64,000 nt of DNA from DATGPD01 sp041398565 (GCA_041398565.1 JAWKUN010000005.1:620001-684000); one strand, 5' to 3'. Positions 1-9,802 are shown, counted from the stretch's first letter. Translations and numbers: made by a program. The notes: generated by a model not told the origin, from the letters alone.

Positions 1-74
1 AACGCCTGGTTCGCCGGCGAAACGGCCCGTACGAAACCTCGTCTCACCCGCACTGCACCAGAGGAGTTGATCCG

Positions 75-2279
75 ATGAACAAGTTCCGACTGGCCGTCGT
101 CGCGGCCGTGGCCATGCTCGCTCACGCGCCCGTCCGGGCGCAGTACTCGTCGACGTTCGAGTCGCTGCAAGCGTCGACCGGCGGGACCCCCCTGACCGGC
201 CAGGACGCCTACTACCTGCCCGCCGGCAGTTCGGGCTTCCTCTCCTTCACCTACAGCAACAACACGCTCGGCGTGCCCCAGAACCCGGGCGGCGGCAGTG
301 TCTTCGTCGCCGGCACGGCGCCCGGTGCAGGAACGACAGCGCGTGCGCAGCGCGACATCGACTACGGCTGCGGGGCCGGCATCTGGACGGCGGCGTTCGA
401 CGTCTGCGCGCTGTTCACCGGCACCCTGCCGGCGACGCAGAACCTCGGCAGCTTCTCGGTGCAGCCGAACGCGCCGGGGTCGCAGGCGTTCGTCGCGCTC
501 GCGCGCTGGAGCAATCCCGCGCAGGCGAACAGCTGGCGTGCGAACTACACGTGCTCCGACGCCGCGGGAACGCAGATCAGCGCCATCGTCCCCGATCCAT
601 TCTTCCAGAACCTGAGCGCCGACCACTGGTACCGCTGGGAGACCGACTTCGATCTCACCACCAACCGGATCACCGAAGTGCGCATCCGGGATCTCGCCAC
701 CGGGGCGACCCACTCGCACAGCCCCACCGATTGGTACCTGCGCGGAGGCGCCGCGGGTGGGACCACCCCCACGGCGCTGCGGTTCGCCGCAGGCGGTAGC
801 ACGGCTGGCAACACCATGTGCTTCGACAACGTCCGCATCGAAGCGATTCCGTACTCGGCCGGGCCCGTGGTGGGCACGCAGATCGCCTTCCGCGAACAGG
901 GGGGACTCCGCGGCCACGAGCTGCTGACGAAGCGGCCGGGGTTCCTCCGGAGTCGCGCCACACCCTTCACTCCGTGCGAGCCGGCCACGCCGGACTTCCG
1001 CTTCTCGAGCATCTTGCAGGGCCAGAATGCGGTCCGCGTCGCAGCCATGTCGATCGGCCGCGAGTGGATCGCGGCCAACAACGGGCGCGAGAACCTGCAA
1101 CCCGGTGAGTGGGCCATCCTGCTGTTCACCGTCGACCCGGACAGCCAGGGCGCGGTCGGTCCCGTCCGCCTCGAGCAGTGTCAACCCGACGGCGCCGGTG
1201 GCGACGTGTTCAGCTACGTGCTGTGCGGCAGCGACCCCGAGCTGCCCCCACCCTTCGTCGATCGCACCGAGCGCGCACTCGACAGCACGGAACTCGGTCT
1301 GGGGGGAGCCCTGCCACACATCCGGGCGCTCGATGCTCACATCCCTCTGTACGAGCTGGACACCGGCCTCCGCGAGCCCGCCCAGAGCTGGATGGCGAAC
1401 AACGCGCCCCTGCCGACGAACCCGAACTTCTACTTCACGGTCGAGCCGTCGACGCTCGGCGCCGTGCCTGCGGCCTGGTGGGGCAGCTCCTTGCCCAGTG
1501 CCGGGACCGTGTTCTGCTCGTCGTGGAACGGAGTGGTCTGGTCGCCACCGCGGGTATTCATCGCCTGGAACAGCGTGTCCGCGAATCCGAACACCGCGAT
1601 CGACGGCCTCGCGATCGACGAACGCCACGGCAGGATGCTGTTCTCCACCGACGACGCGCTGCGCACGCAGATCGAGTTCGTGGCCTGGACCCCGGGCACC
1701 AAACCGGCCACGGGCATCGGCATGGTGTATCCGTGGGTGTGTCCCGGCGAGAACGACGGCGATGTCCCGGTCGCGACCAAGATCGGGGGGGGCCAGGGCA
1801 TCGGCGACTTCTGTCTGCCCGATCCGGGGAACCTCACTTCGAGCGTGCCCGCGGGGATCGAGCCGTGGTGCTTCGGCGTCCCCCGCGTTCCGCAGGTCTT
1901 CGCGGGCTTCCCCGCCAATCATCAGCTCGGCGTGTCCGCCTACCGCACGTGCGGGCCGAACGGCGAGTTCGGCGTGTCGACCTTCCTGACCGGGTTCGGG
2001 CCGGGTGGCGAGCCCGCGGTCGGCGGCGGCGCCGCCTTCGCCTGGGCCGGGCTGTGGCTCGAGGTGAGGTCGGGCGGCGGCTGGGTCCGCACAGGCCCGA
2101 TCCTCGACCACGCCGCCGTGCGCGTCCCACCGATCACCCACGCGGGCGATCCGCAGGAATGGACCATCCTCGTGCCGCAAACGCTGCCGCTGTTGCCGGA
2201 CGTTCGCTTCGTCTTCGTGTGGGCCGTGCTCGACCCGGCCGGCTTCGAGCTGACCTACGAGACGGTCCTGCGGCTGTGA
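75..2279 (+). CDS. Secreted protein with N-terminal lectin-like region
   Basis: A 734-residue protein with a clear signal peptide (residues 1 to about 22, hydrophobic core then A-x-A-type end before YSS). A good ribosome binding site, GAGGAG at 61-66, lies 8 bases before the ATG. Residues about 25-260 read like a concanavalin A/LamG-type jelly roll common in secreted planctomycete proteins: an opening FESL segment, WYR and FDL strands, and an FDN strand near residue 256. The rest is not recognised. The last 25 residues (FVFVWAVLDPAGFELTY pattern) resemble the end of the tail domain seen in the proteins at 29618, 38438, 41210 and 55988. It probably acts outside the cytoplasm; substrate unknown. 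Confidence 0.85.
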   Translation: MNKFRLAVVAAVAMLAHAPVRAQYSSTFESLQASTGGTPLTGQDAYYLPAGSSGFLSFTYSNNTLGVPQNPGGGSVFVAGTAPGAGTTARAQRDIDYGCGAGIWTAAFDVCALFTGTLPATQNLGSFSVQPNAPGSQAFVALARWSNPAQANSWRANYTCSDAAGTQISAIVPDPFFQNLSADHWYRWETDFDLTTNRITEVRIRDLATGATHSHSPTDWYLRGGAAGGTTPTALRFAAGGSTAGNTMCFDNVRIEAIPYSAGPVVGTQIAFREQGGLRGHELLTKRPGFLRSRATPFTPCEPATPDFRFSSILQGQNAVRVAAMSIGREWIAANNGRENLQPGEWAILLFTVDPDSQGAVGPVRLEQCQPDGAGGDVFSYVLCGSDPELPPPFVDRTERALDSTELGLGGALPHIRALDAHIPLYELDTGLREPAQSWMANNAPLPTNPNFYFTVEPSTLGAVPAAWWGSSLPSAGTVFCSSWNGVVWSPPRVFIAWNSVSANPNTAIDGLAIDERHGRMLFSTDDALRTQIEFVAWTPGTKPATGIGMVYPWVCPGENDGDVPVATKIGGGQGIGDFCLPDPGNLTSSVPAGIEPWCFGVPRVPQVFAGFPANHQLGVSAYRTCGPNGEFGVSTFLTGFGPGGEPAVGGGAAFAWAGLWLEVRSGGGWVRTGPILDHAAVRVPPITHAGDPQEWTILVPQTLPLLPDVRFVFVWAVLDPAGFELTYETVLRL

Positions 2280-2463
2280 AGGCCGGCGAGTGCCAGCCTC
2301 GGCGTCACCTCGAGGTTGCACACGTTCGCACCCATGGCCGAGAATCGGCGGGGCGCGAGAAGGCTCGGCGAACGAGCTCCCTGCGCGACCGAGCCGCTGC
2401 CTGACGCCCCCGACACGAACCGCGCTGCACGGCGCTGACACCGCTTGCTCGCCTCGTCACGCC

Positions 2464-2727
2464 ATGCCAACCACGCCGCAGACGAACAGACCCTCGCCCT
2501 CGATTCGCCGGATCATCGTCGCCTCGGCCATCGGCGGCGCCCTTGGCGGAGCCGTCGGCGGTCTGCTCGGCAAAGGGATCAAGCACTTCGTCCATCCCGG
2601 CTTTCCACCGGTCACACTGGCGATCATGCTGTCCATCGTGTCGTCCGCCTTGGAGGCGCGATGGGTCGCGCGCAGTCACGCGCGGAACGCGCCACCCGAA
2701 GACTCCGACACGGCGGACGGAGCGTGA
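2464..2727 (+). CDS. Small membrane protein, function unknown
   Basis: An 87-residue protein. After a short polar start, residues about 18-40 form a glycine/alanine-rich hydrophobic segment (IGGALGGAVGGLLG) and residues about 48-62 a second one, so one or two membrane passes are likely. The open frame continues upstream to 2290, but that part is arginine-rich shadow sequence, so the ATG at 2464 was chosen. No family recognised. It stands alone between two genes on different strands. Confidence 0.55.
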   Translation: MPTTPQTNRPSPSIRRIIVASAIGGALGGAVGGLLGKGIKHFVHPGFPPVTLAIMLSIVSSALEARWVARSHARNAPPEDSDTADGA

Positions 2728-2874
2728 TCGCTCTCGAGCGCGTGAGCATCGTCGAAGCTCGACGATCCGCGAGAACGGCCGCTCGGTCTCCGCGCCCGAC
2801 ACCGCCGACGCGGAGCCCACCGTGCTCGCGCGCCGAGCCGGACCGCGCGCCGGCTGCCGCCATTCGTGCCAGCG

Positions 2875-3321
2875 TCACACGGAATCCGAGTTCGAACCGC
2901 CCCCGGGTCGCACCGCGCCGATCGCGAACAGAGGGGTGAGCAGGTCGGCAGCCCCGCCGTGCTCGACGATGCGGCCGTCGACGACGCGATCGACGTTCAC
3001 CACCGCGACCTCGATCGTCTTGCCGGTCGGCGCGATGCCCATCCACTCGCCGGCCTGCGTCCCGCGCATGGTCGCCTGCGTGGCAACCCACTCGCCCTCG
3101 GCGATCTGGCGGTGGATGGTGAGGTGCAGATCGGGATAGGTGCGCCGCACGCCCAGCACGTGGTCGCGCGCACCTTCGACGCCGAGCGGGTAGCGCACCC
3201 CGGCGTGCACCTCGGTGTAGTCGGCGGCCACGAAGTCGGCGATCGCAGCCACGTCTCCGGTGTTGACGACTTGCTGGTAGTAGCGGCGGACCAGCGCCTT
3301 GTTCTGCTCGGACTCGGTCAT
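2875..3321 (-). CDS. SnoaL-like/ester cyclase family protein
   Basis: A 148-residue protein with the alpha+beta barrel pattern of the SnoaL-like polyketide cyclase/NTF2 superfamily: an N-terminal helix (NKALVRRYYQQVVNTGD), then DFVAADYTEVHAG, a D-HLTI-R strand, and the family-typical GIAPTGKTIEV and VNVDRVVDGRIVEH strands. Members of this subgroup are usually single-domain enzymes or binding proteins of unknown substrate. Length matches the family. The ATG at 3321 was chosen because the frame upstream of it reads as low-complexity arginine/alanine sequence. It is transcribed away from the FG-GAP gene at 3539, leaving a 217-bp divergent gap. Confidence 0.85.
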   Translation of the reverse strand: MTESEQNKALVRRYYQQVVNTGDVAAIADFVAADYTEVHAGVRYPLGVEGARDHVLGVRRTYPDLHLTIHRQIAEGEWVATQATMRGTQAGEWMGIAPTGKTIEVAVVNVDRVVDGRIVEHGGAADLLTPLFAIGAVRPGGGSNSDSV

Positions 3322-3538
3322 GCGAAGCTCGACCGAGTCACGATAGGAAGACGGGCGCCCATCGGCGACAGCTCGGGATCGGGGCGCGTCGAGTTGCGCA
3401 GGCAGATCGGCCAGCCGTGGGCGTGTCGCGAGCGATGGTCGGCCGTGGGCCATGCCCCAGGGGGTTGCCGGGTGTGCGCCTCGCTCTAGACTCGCGCGTT
3501 GCCCTGCCCCGGGCGCCAGACGAAGAGAGAGCTCCTCG

Positions 3539-6500
3539 ATGCGCTTCATTCTCGCGGGTGCGATGTTGTTTGCCGTCGCACCGGTCCGTGGCCAGTCGGC
3601 CACCACCCTGTATCTCAACGACACCGCGGTCATTCCGCGCGCGCTGCTGGGTGGCAGCGATCTCGACGCCGACGGCGTGCCCGATCACCTCGTGGCACTC
3701 GCCGGCCCCACCGGCCGAGTCCTGGTCGTGTCAGGGCGCACCGGCGCCATCGTCCGTCGCATCGACAGCGGCATCGCCGATGCCCTCGGTCAAGCGATGG
3801 CATTCGTCGGCGACCTGGATGGCGACGGTACCGACGACTACGTGCTCGGTGCCCCGAACGATTCCTCCGCCGGCGCTGGTGCCGGCGCCGTCCACGTCGT
3901 CTCCGGGAGAGCACACGGCCTGCTGCACACGTTCCGCGGTGTAGCCGCCGGTGACGGCATGGGATCGTGCGCAGCACTCGCGGACATCGACGGCGACGGC
4001 GTGCGTGACTTCGCGATCGCGGCGCCGGGCACGGACTTCCCGGCCGTCGACTCCGGCGCAGTCGCGCTGTTGTCGGGGCGCACGCTGGCGGTCGTGCGCG
4101 GCCACCAGGGCACGTTCGGTCAGCGCACCGGCGAGTTCATGATCGCCGTGGCCGATCAGGACAGCGACGGAACCGGCGACTACGCGGTGTCGGTGCGCAC
4201 CGCGACCGGGCACGCGCTGCTCGTCTTCTCGGGGCGTAGCGGGGCGAGCCTCGGCTCGGTGTCGCTGCCGTTCAGCACACCGATCACCGCCCTGGTCGAC
4301 GCCGGCGACACCGACGCCGACGGCCGGCCGGACGTGGCGGTCGGATCGGCCGGCGCCAACTCCGGCTTCGGCGCGGTGGTGGTCCTGACCGGCGCCGGTC
4401 TGACTGTGTCCCGCACCTTCTCGGGCACGACGTCCGAGCGGATCGGCGAAGGTGTGGCGCGCGCCGGCGACGTCGACGGCGACCGTCGCGAGGACCTGGC
4501 TCTCGTCGGTCTCGCGCCCGCAACCGCCTTCGTGACCATCCGCGTGCGCTCGACCAGCTCCGGCGCGTCCCTGGCCGTGGTGCACGCCGACTACCGCAAC
4601 GGGTCCGACCTGCCCCTCCTGGCAACAGCGGGCGATGTCGACGGCGACGGTCGCCCCGAGCTGCTGGCGTCGCAGATCGATCCGAATGCGGGGGCGACCA
4701 CCGCCGCGGTCCTGACCACGGCGGCGCGCACCCTGACCGCGGTGCGCATCTCGTCGCCGGTCGGTGCGCCGCTGCTACAGCAGATGCGGATCCACACGCG
4801 AACGGCGCTCGCGGGATACGCCTACCTGTTGCTCAGCTCGGCCTCCGGCACGACGCCCGGGCTGCTCTTCGGCAGCGTCCGTCTGCCGCTCAACCCCGAT
4901 CCGCTGCTGTTCCATGCGCTGAGCTTCCCCAACGTGACGCCCTACTCGGCGTCGCTCGGCTTCCTCGACGCGCAGGGTAGCGCCACGATGGGATTCGGCG
5001 GCTTCGCGCCGTCGCCGGCCCTGCTCGGCCTCACTCTGCACCACGCCGCCCTCTTGGCGACGCGCGGCGGCAGCATCGTCGACGCGACGAGCGCCGTGGC
5101 GCTGACGTTCGTGTCGGACCTGTCGGCGCGGTCGGTCGAAGAAGCGTTCGCGTCCAACACGCGGCTGGACCGCGCGCGGTCCGGTGGGTCGGCGTTCGGG
5201 ACGATCGCACTCGTCGGCGGCTCCGGCCTGCACGGCGACTTCGACTACCGCCTTCTCGATGACCTCGGCAACGGGGTGTACGAGTTCGACCTGCAACGCG
5301 ACACGCGCAACGGGGTGCGCGGCTTCTCGGTGCCGGCGAACCGCACGCTCAGTGGGCAGGAGGAGTTCGTGAACGACGGGCGTTTCGAGTTCGCGACCTT
5401 CGCCATCCCCAGCGGAGTCACCGTGCGCGTGGTCGGCTCTTCGCCGGCGCGCTGGCTGGTGCGCGGCGCCGTGGTCATCGACGGAGTGCTCGACGTCAGC
5501 GGCGCGACCCAGCTGCAGATCCCCAACGCTGTCGTCCCGCGTGGACAAGCCGGCGGCCGCCCGGGCTGCGGCGGCGGCCGCGGTGGCGACGGCGCCGACG
5601 CCAGCGACGGGGTCAATCCATCGAACGGCGGCAACGGGCAGGACGTGCAGGCACCGGCCGGACACGCCTACGCGGGTGCGGCGTTCGGCACCGGCGGTCG
5701 CGGCGCGCTGCAGTTCCCCGCCAGCAACGCGGCCCTCACCCACAACTACCTCACACAGTGCGCGCAGGTCCCGAGTGGTGGCGGTGGCGGCGGCATGATC
5801 GGGGCGGGCGGGATCGGCCTCGCTCTGCGGACGCCGGTGACTCCGCCCGAACTCGGGCCCCCGACCGCCGGCGGGGCGTCGTTCCAGCTCCTGCCCATCC
5901 CGTCGCCGCGCCCGACGTTCGATCACTTCCTCGTCGGCGGAGCCGGCGGGGGTGGGGGCGGATCCCACGCCTACGGCCACCGCGCAGGCATGGCGATCGT
6001 CTGGAAGATCGGTGCCGGCGGCGCCGGCGGTGGCGGCGCTCTCGGCCTGCGGGCGGGTCACGATGTGACGTGCGGTTCGGCGAGCGCGTTGTTGGCCCGC
6101 GGCGGCACCCACTTCGACAACTACCTGCATCAGGTGCAGGGTCCGCCCGGGCCGGCTGGCGGCGGCGGCGGCGGCACGATCGTGGTCCAGAGCGCGTCGT
6201 CCGTGCATGTGCAAGACGTCGACGTCGGCGGCGGTGCCGGCCTCTGGGTCCGCCCGGGTGTCGTGCAGCCGCTCAACGTCGAGACGCGCGGTGGCGATGG
6301 TGCACCCGGCTTCTACCGGATCGAGAGTCCGAACACGACCATCACCCGAGCCAACCCGCCGGTCGCGCCCGACAACCTCGGCACGCTGCTCGACCGCGAT
6401 CTCCAGTCCGGCCAGCAGTCCACGTGGTACGCGACCGGCACCCCGCTGGCGGCGCGCTACGTGCGCTTCGAGATCGAGGCGACGGTGAACGGGCTCACGA

Positions 6501-6748
6501 CGCGCTTCAGCGACGACCGGGCCTTCGGCGTGGCGCCGCGCTTCGGAGACGCCAGCTCGCCCCTGTGGTTCAAGCTGCAGGCGGCGCGCATCGACGCCGG
6601 CGGCAACCTCGAACCCGGCAGCACCGGTCCATGGCGCGACCGAGCCGTCGACCTCGGCGCCGACCTCGGCAACGCATTCCGGTTCGTGATCGTGCGCAAC
6701 GGTGCACCGGTGCAGGTGACGCGCGTGCGGGTGTTCGTCGACGCGTAG
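3539..6748 (+). CDS. Secreted FG-GAP propeller protein with glycine-rich C-terminal module
   Basis: A 1069-residue protein. Residues 1-19 are a signal peptide (MRFILAGAMLFAVAPVRGQ). Seven FG-GAP-type repeats with D-x-D-x-DG calcium-loop motifs (DLDADG, DLDGDG, DIDGDG and so on) cover about residues 35-400, the right number for one seven-bladed beta-propeller. From about residue 610 there is a second module (FATFAIPSGVTVRVVG followed by long GGGGG stretches) also found in the protein at 37118. It is therefore a two-part surface or secreted protein. The ATG at 3539 was preferred to an upstream GTG because it starts the signal peptide directly and follows a purine-rich AGAGAG. Confidence 0.88.
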   Translation: MRFILAGAMLFAVAPVRGQSATTLYLNDTAVIPRALLGGSDLDADGVPDHLVALAGPTGRVLVVSGRTGAIVRRIDSGIADALGQAMAFVGDLDGDGTDDYVLGAPNDSSAGAGAGAVHVVSGRAHGLLHTFRGVAAGDGMGSCAALADIDGDGVRDFAIAAPGTDFPAVDSGAVALLSGRTLAVVRGHQGTFGQRTGEFMIAVADQDSDGTGDYAVSVRTATGHALLVFSGRSGASLGSVSLPFSTPITALVDAGDTDADGRPDVAVGSAGANSGFGAVVVLTGAGLTVSRTFSGTTSERIGEGVARAGDVDGDRREDLALVGLAPATAFVTIRVRSTSSGASLAVVHADYRNGSDLPLLATAGDVDGDGRPELLASQIDPNAGATTAAVLTTAARTLTAVRISSPVGAPLLQQMRIHTRTALAGYAYLLLSSASGTTPGLLFGSVRLPLNPDPLLFHALSFPNVTPYSASLGFLDAQGSATMGFGGFAPSPALLGLTLHHAALLATRGGSIVDATSAVALTFVSDLSARSVEEAFASNTRLDRARSGGSAFGTIALVGGSGLHGDFDYRLLDDLGNGVYEFDLQRDTRNGVRGFSVPANRTLSGQEEFVNDGRFEFATFAIPSGVTVRVVGSSPARWLVRGAVVIDGVLDVSGATQLQIPNAVVPRGQAGGRPGCGGGRGGDGADASDGVNPSNGGNGQDVQAPAGHAYAGAAFGTGGRGALQFPASNAALTHNYLTQCAQVPSGGGGGGMIGAGGIGLALRTPVTPPELGPPTAGGASFQLLPIPSPRPTFDHFLVGGAGGGGGGSHAYGHRAGMAIVWKIGAGGAGGGGALGLRAGHDVTCGSASALLARGGTHFDNYLHQVQGPPGPAGGGGGGTIVVQSASSVHVQDVDVGGGAGLWVRPGVVQPLNVETRGGDGAPGFYRIESPNTTITRANPPVAPDNLGTLLDRDLQSGQQSTWYATGTPLAARYVRFEIEATVNGLTTRFSDDRAFGVAPRFGDASSPLWFKLQAARIDAGGNLEPGSTGPWRDRAVDLGADLGNAFRFVIVRNGAPVQVTRVRVFVDA

Positions 6749-6864
6749 GCCGACCTAGCTGCAGGCCCGGACCGCGGCCACGCCGCCGTCCGGGGTCAAG
6801 GCGGCGGCGCCGAGATGACGCGGGCGGTATCTTCCTCGCGATGAGAGTCGTCGCCGCCATGCAC

Positions 6865-7010
6865 GTGCACTTCCCCTGCAGCTTGGTCCGATCGGGATGC
6901 CCAACCGCTTCCTGCTCGCCGGTCCGGAGATCCTGATTCCCGTCGTCGGCCAGCTCGGTCGAAGCTCTTTGGCCTTTCGAGTCCCCATCGCAAACTGTGT
7001 TGGCAGGGCC
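6865..7010 (+). pseudogene. Possible remnant of a secreted-protein tail domain
   Basis: This lies in the 346-bp gap between the FG-GAP gene and the ArsR-type gene, which holds no intact gene. Read in the frame of the ATG at 6897, the strand encodes FLLAGPEILIPVV...SLAFRVPI. That resembles the tail domain at 50205 and 9239 (PFG-L-LDP...V...L-VPI pattern). The similarity is short and the frame then runs into unrelated sequence, so at best it is a decayed C-terminus. The rest of the gap shows nothing recognisable. Confidence 0.3.
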
Positions 7011-7094
7011 GACCCTTCGTGCAGAGTTCGTCACATACCTGAGCGCCAACCCGGCCGCGGCTCTTGTCGACTCGCGGTCGTCGGCGGGGGCCGC

Positions 7095-7790
7095 TCATAC
7101 CGCCGCGATACGCGGCGCCAGCCATTGCCTCAGTGCCGCCTCGCCAGCCTGCGTGATCTCCACGCCGCGCGTGCCGGCGAGCCGACGCGCCCAGCCGTTC
7201 CCGACCAATCGAGTCCACAGCGCCGCCCCCAGGGCCCCGGCCAGGTGCTGCCGGCGCTCGCTCCAGTCGAGGCAGGCGCGGCACAGTGGACGGCGGCCAT
7301 GACCGAGGGCGTCGACGTCGATGTCGATGGCGGCGAAGAGGGCACGCCCGCGGGCGGTGAGACGAAGGTCGTCTGCGCCGCCGGTCCACGCACCGCGCTG
7401 CTGCAAGAGTTCGAACAGCTCGACGCCCCGCCGCCCGGCCAAGTGGTCGTAGCACAGCCGCGCCAAACGCAGCGCCGGCTCGCGCGGGCTCGATCGCAAC
7501 GGCACGGCGCCGGTGCGGAATGCCACGCCCATCAAGGTCTCGAGCGCATGTGCGACGTCGGCGTCGGCCAGGCCGTAGTAGCGATGCCGACCCTGGCACT
7601 GCACCTCCACCAGTCCGGCGCCGAGCAACTTGGCAAGGTGAGCCGACATCGTCGGCTTCGTGACGCCGGCGACGCGCGCCAGCTCGGTCGCGGTGAGCGC
7701 CTGCCCGCCCATCAGGACGGCGAGCGCCTGGGCGCGCGCGCGGTCGCCGATCAACGCGGCGACGCGGACGAACTGTGGGCCTTCGATCAT
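7095..7790 (-). CDS. ArsR-family winged-helix transcriptional regulator
   Basis: A 231-residue DNA-binding regulator. The N-terminal 90 residues are a typical ArsR winged helix: helix-turn-helix TATELARVAGVTKPTMSAHLAKLLGAGLV and wing QGRHRYYGLADADVAHAL. The C-terminal 140 residues are an extra domain of the longer ArsR-like proteins; three cysteines occur in it but no metal-binding CxC pair is obvious. It diverges from the NIPSNAP gene at 7967, the usual arrangement for a repressor controlling its neighbour and itself. The inducer cannot be told from sequence. Confidence 0.88.
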   Translation of the reverse strand: MIEGPQFVRVAALIGDRARAQALAVLMGGQALTATELARVAGVTKPTMSAHLAKLLGAGLVEVQCQGRHRYYGLADADVAHALETLMGVAFRTGAVPLRSSPREPALRLARLCYDHLAGRRGVELFELLQQRGAWTGGADDLRLTARGRALFAAIDIDVDALGHGRRPLCRACLDWSERRQHLAGALGAALWTRLVGNGWARRLAGTRGVEITQAGEAALRQWLAPRIAAV

Positions 7791-7864
7791 GCTGGAACTC
7801 GGGATTCGCGGTCACAGTAGCGCGGTCCCGCCGCGAAGGGTTCGCTGCGGGCCGAACCGTCGCC

Positions 7865-7877
7865 AGCGAGCCTCGCT
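7865..7877. promoter_or_regulatory. Candidate operator palindrome between divergent genes
   Basis: A perfect inverted repeat AGCGAG-C-CTCGCT sits in the 176-bp divergent gap between the ArsR-type gene and the NIPSNAP gene. Winged-helix repressors of this family bind such dyads. The site is short, and chance palindromes are common at this GC content, so this is only a candidate. Confidence 0.25.
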
Positions 7878-7966
7878 CGCCACCGTTCGTCCGGCGTCGA
7901 ACCATCGCGACCCCGATGCGACTAGCGTCCTGAGTCAGCCATACCGACGACCAGCGCATCCAGGCC

Positions 7967-8296
7967 ATGACCATCACCTGCTTCATCCGCTACCAGCTCG
8001 ACCCAGCCCAACGCGATGCCTTCCGCGCCTACGCCGAGGCATGGGGACGCATCATCCCCCGCTGCGGCGGCGACCTGGTCGGCTACTTCCTGCCGCACGA
8101 GGGGACCAACGACGTCGCCTACGGCCTGATCCGGTTCGCGAGCCTCGCCGACTACGAGGCCTACCGCGCGCGCCTCGTGGCCGACCCTGAGGGCAGCGCC
8201 AACTTCGCGCGCGCCCGGCGGGAACGCTTCATCCTGCGTGAAGAGCGCTCCTTCCTCGAGGACGTCGCGAACACGGTGATCGGCCGAGACGCTTGA
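7967..8296 (+). CDS. NIPSNAP family protein
   Basis: A 109-residue, single-domain ferredoxin-like (dimeric alpha-beta barrel) protein. The pattern ITCFIRYQLDPAQRDAFRAYAEAWGRIIPRCGGDLVGYFLPHEG...AYGLIRFASLADYEAYR matches bacterial NIPSNAP proteins in order and length. Biochemical roles of bacterial members are poorly known. It is the first gene downstream of the divergent ArsR-type regulator and is followed 115 bp later by the PEP-mutase-like gene, so the two are probably co-regulated. Confidence 0.9.
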   Translation: MTITCFIRYQLDPAQRDAFRAYAEAWGRIIPRCGGDLVGYFLPHEGTNDVAYGLIRFASLADYEAYRARLVADPEGSANFARARRERFILREERSFLEDVANTVIGRDA

Positions 8297-8411
8297 CGAT
8301 CGATCGAACGCCCGACACCTTCTGCTCCGAGCTGCGCTCGCACGAGCAGGGCCTTGGCGCCCGACAGATGCGAGCTCCGTACCCTCGAGCCGCCGCCGGA
8401 ACCTCGCCCCC

Positions 8412-9233
8412 GTGAACACCCACGCCGCCACCTTCCGCGCCCTGCACGAACGCCCCGGCGCCTTTGTCATGCCCAACGCTTGGGACGGCATCTCGGCACT
8501 GCTGCTGCAGCGGGCAGGCTTCGAGGCGCTCGGCTCGTCGTCGCTGGCTCTGGCCTTCGCGCTCGGGCGGCACGACGGGGTTGCCGCGGTCAGCCGTGAC
8601 GTCGCGATCGACCACGCCCGGCTGCTGGCCACGTTGACCGGGCTGCCGGTCAACGGCGATCTCGAAGACGGGTACGGCGCCAACCCAGAGGACTGCGCCC
8701 GCACGGTCGAAGCTGCGGTCGCGGCTGGCCTCGCCGGCCTCGGCATCGAGGACACCACCCCCGATCCCGCCCGGCCCATCCACGATTTCGACCTGGCCGT
8801 CACCCGGGTCAGGAGCGCGGCCGCTGCATCACGCGGGCGCATCGTGCTCACCGGCCGGACCGACAACTACCTGCGCGGACGGCCCGACCTCGACGACACC
8901 ATCAGGCGCCTGACCGCGTTCGCCGAAGTCGGTGCCGACGTCCTGTTCGCGCCGGCACTGCCCGACCTCGATGCGATCTGCACGGTCGCACGCGCCGTCG
9001 CGCCCAAGCCGCTCGCCGTCGTGATCGGACCCGGCACCGGCCCGGTGCCGCTGGCGGTGCTGGCCGAAGCCGGCGTCAAGCGCGTGAGCCTGGGAGGCGC
9101 CCTCTACCGGCGCGCCATGGCCGCGCTGGTCGACTCGGCAGAGAAACTGGCGAACGGCGACCTAGCGGCGGCGGTCGCCGGCGCCATCCCCACTCGGGAC
9201 ATCGACGCGCTGCTGCCATCCGCACCGAGCTGA
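8412..9233 (+). CDS. Isocitrate lyase/PEP mutase family protein
   Basis: A 273-residue TIM-barrel protein of the ICL/PEPM superfamily. Visible signatures are MPNAWDGISALLLQRAGF near the start, the metal/substrate segment GDLEDGYG (residues about 79-86), GIEDTT, and RTDNYLRG. The catalytic-loop cysteine motif KKCGH of true isocitrate lyases is absent, so it is more likely a C-C or C-P bond enzyme of the oxaloacetate hydrolase/phosphonomutase-like branch acting on a small alpha-oxoacid. It follows the NIPSNAP gene on the same strand and probably shares its regulation. Confidence 0.88.
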   Translation: MNTHAATFRALHERPGAFVMPNAWDGISALLLQRAGFEALGSSSLALAFALGRHDGVAAVSRDVAIDHARLLATLTGLPVNGDLEDGYGANPEDCARTVEAAVAAGLAGLGIEDTTPDPARPIHDFDLAVTRVRSAAAASRGRIVLTGRTDNYLRGRPDLDDTIRRLTAFAEVGADVLFAPALPDLDAICTVARAVAPKPLAVVIGPGTGPVPLAVLAEAGVKRVSLGGALYRRAMAALVDSAEKLANGDLAAAVAGAIPTRDIDALLPSAPS

Positions 9234-9238
9234 ACACG

Positions 9239-9568
9239 CAGCCGCGCAAGCGGTTCGACGGAGGGGACTCCCTCTGTCTGCGACTCGGCACGGTGTCCGT
9301 GCCGGGAGACCCGGTCTACCTCTTCGCGCGTCTGCAGGGGGCGGTGATTCCCTGGCCGCCGTTCGGGACGCTGCAGCTCGATCCGAGCTCGATCGTGCTC
9401 GTCGACGCGCAGACTTGTGGGTTGGGCCACGATCCGATCGCGTACCTGCGCGTGCCCATCCTCGACGATCCCAGGGTCGCCGGGCTGTCGCTGCACCTGC
9501 AGACCATCAACGTAGGAACCCGCGCGCCGCAGGCTCTGCTATCGCCGAGCGTCGTGGGAGTCATCGTT
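9239..9568 (+). pseudogene. Detached C-terminal tail domain of a secreted protein
   Basis: An open frame runs directly from the end of the previous gene and encodes only a tail domain: DGGDSLCLRLGTVSVPGDP, then WPPFGTLQLDPSSIVLVDA, YLRVPILDDPRVAGLSLHLQ and a short end. The same order of motifs closes the protein at 50205 (PPFGELGLDP, LSLAVPDNPALVGMTLYWQ) and the one at 37118 (SVPGD, PPYGTVYLD, DLPVPADPVLVGVTFHSQ). There is no signal peptide, no N-terminal body and no good start codon. It is most likely the 3' remnant of a deleted secreted-protein gene. The remaining 9569-9802 sequence shows nothing recognisable. Confidence 0.6.
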
Positions 9569-9802
9569 GATCGGCGGACGGCAGGGCTCCGGCCCCGGGT
9601 CTCGCGCCGCCGGCCATCGGAATCCCGACGCGCGGTGTCGGAGTTCCGCACCTCGGCGTCTCCGCGGATCGCTCGCTGACTGCAACCCGCTCCGAACACC
9701 TGACTCGCCCACCGCACGGTCAGAGGCACACCGCGCTACACTCGACGCGCGGCGCTCGATCCGACGTGGGCGTGAAGGGTCGCCCACACCATCAACGGTT
9801 CG

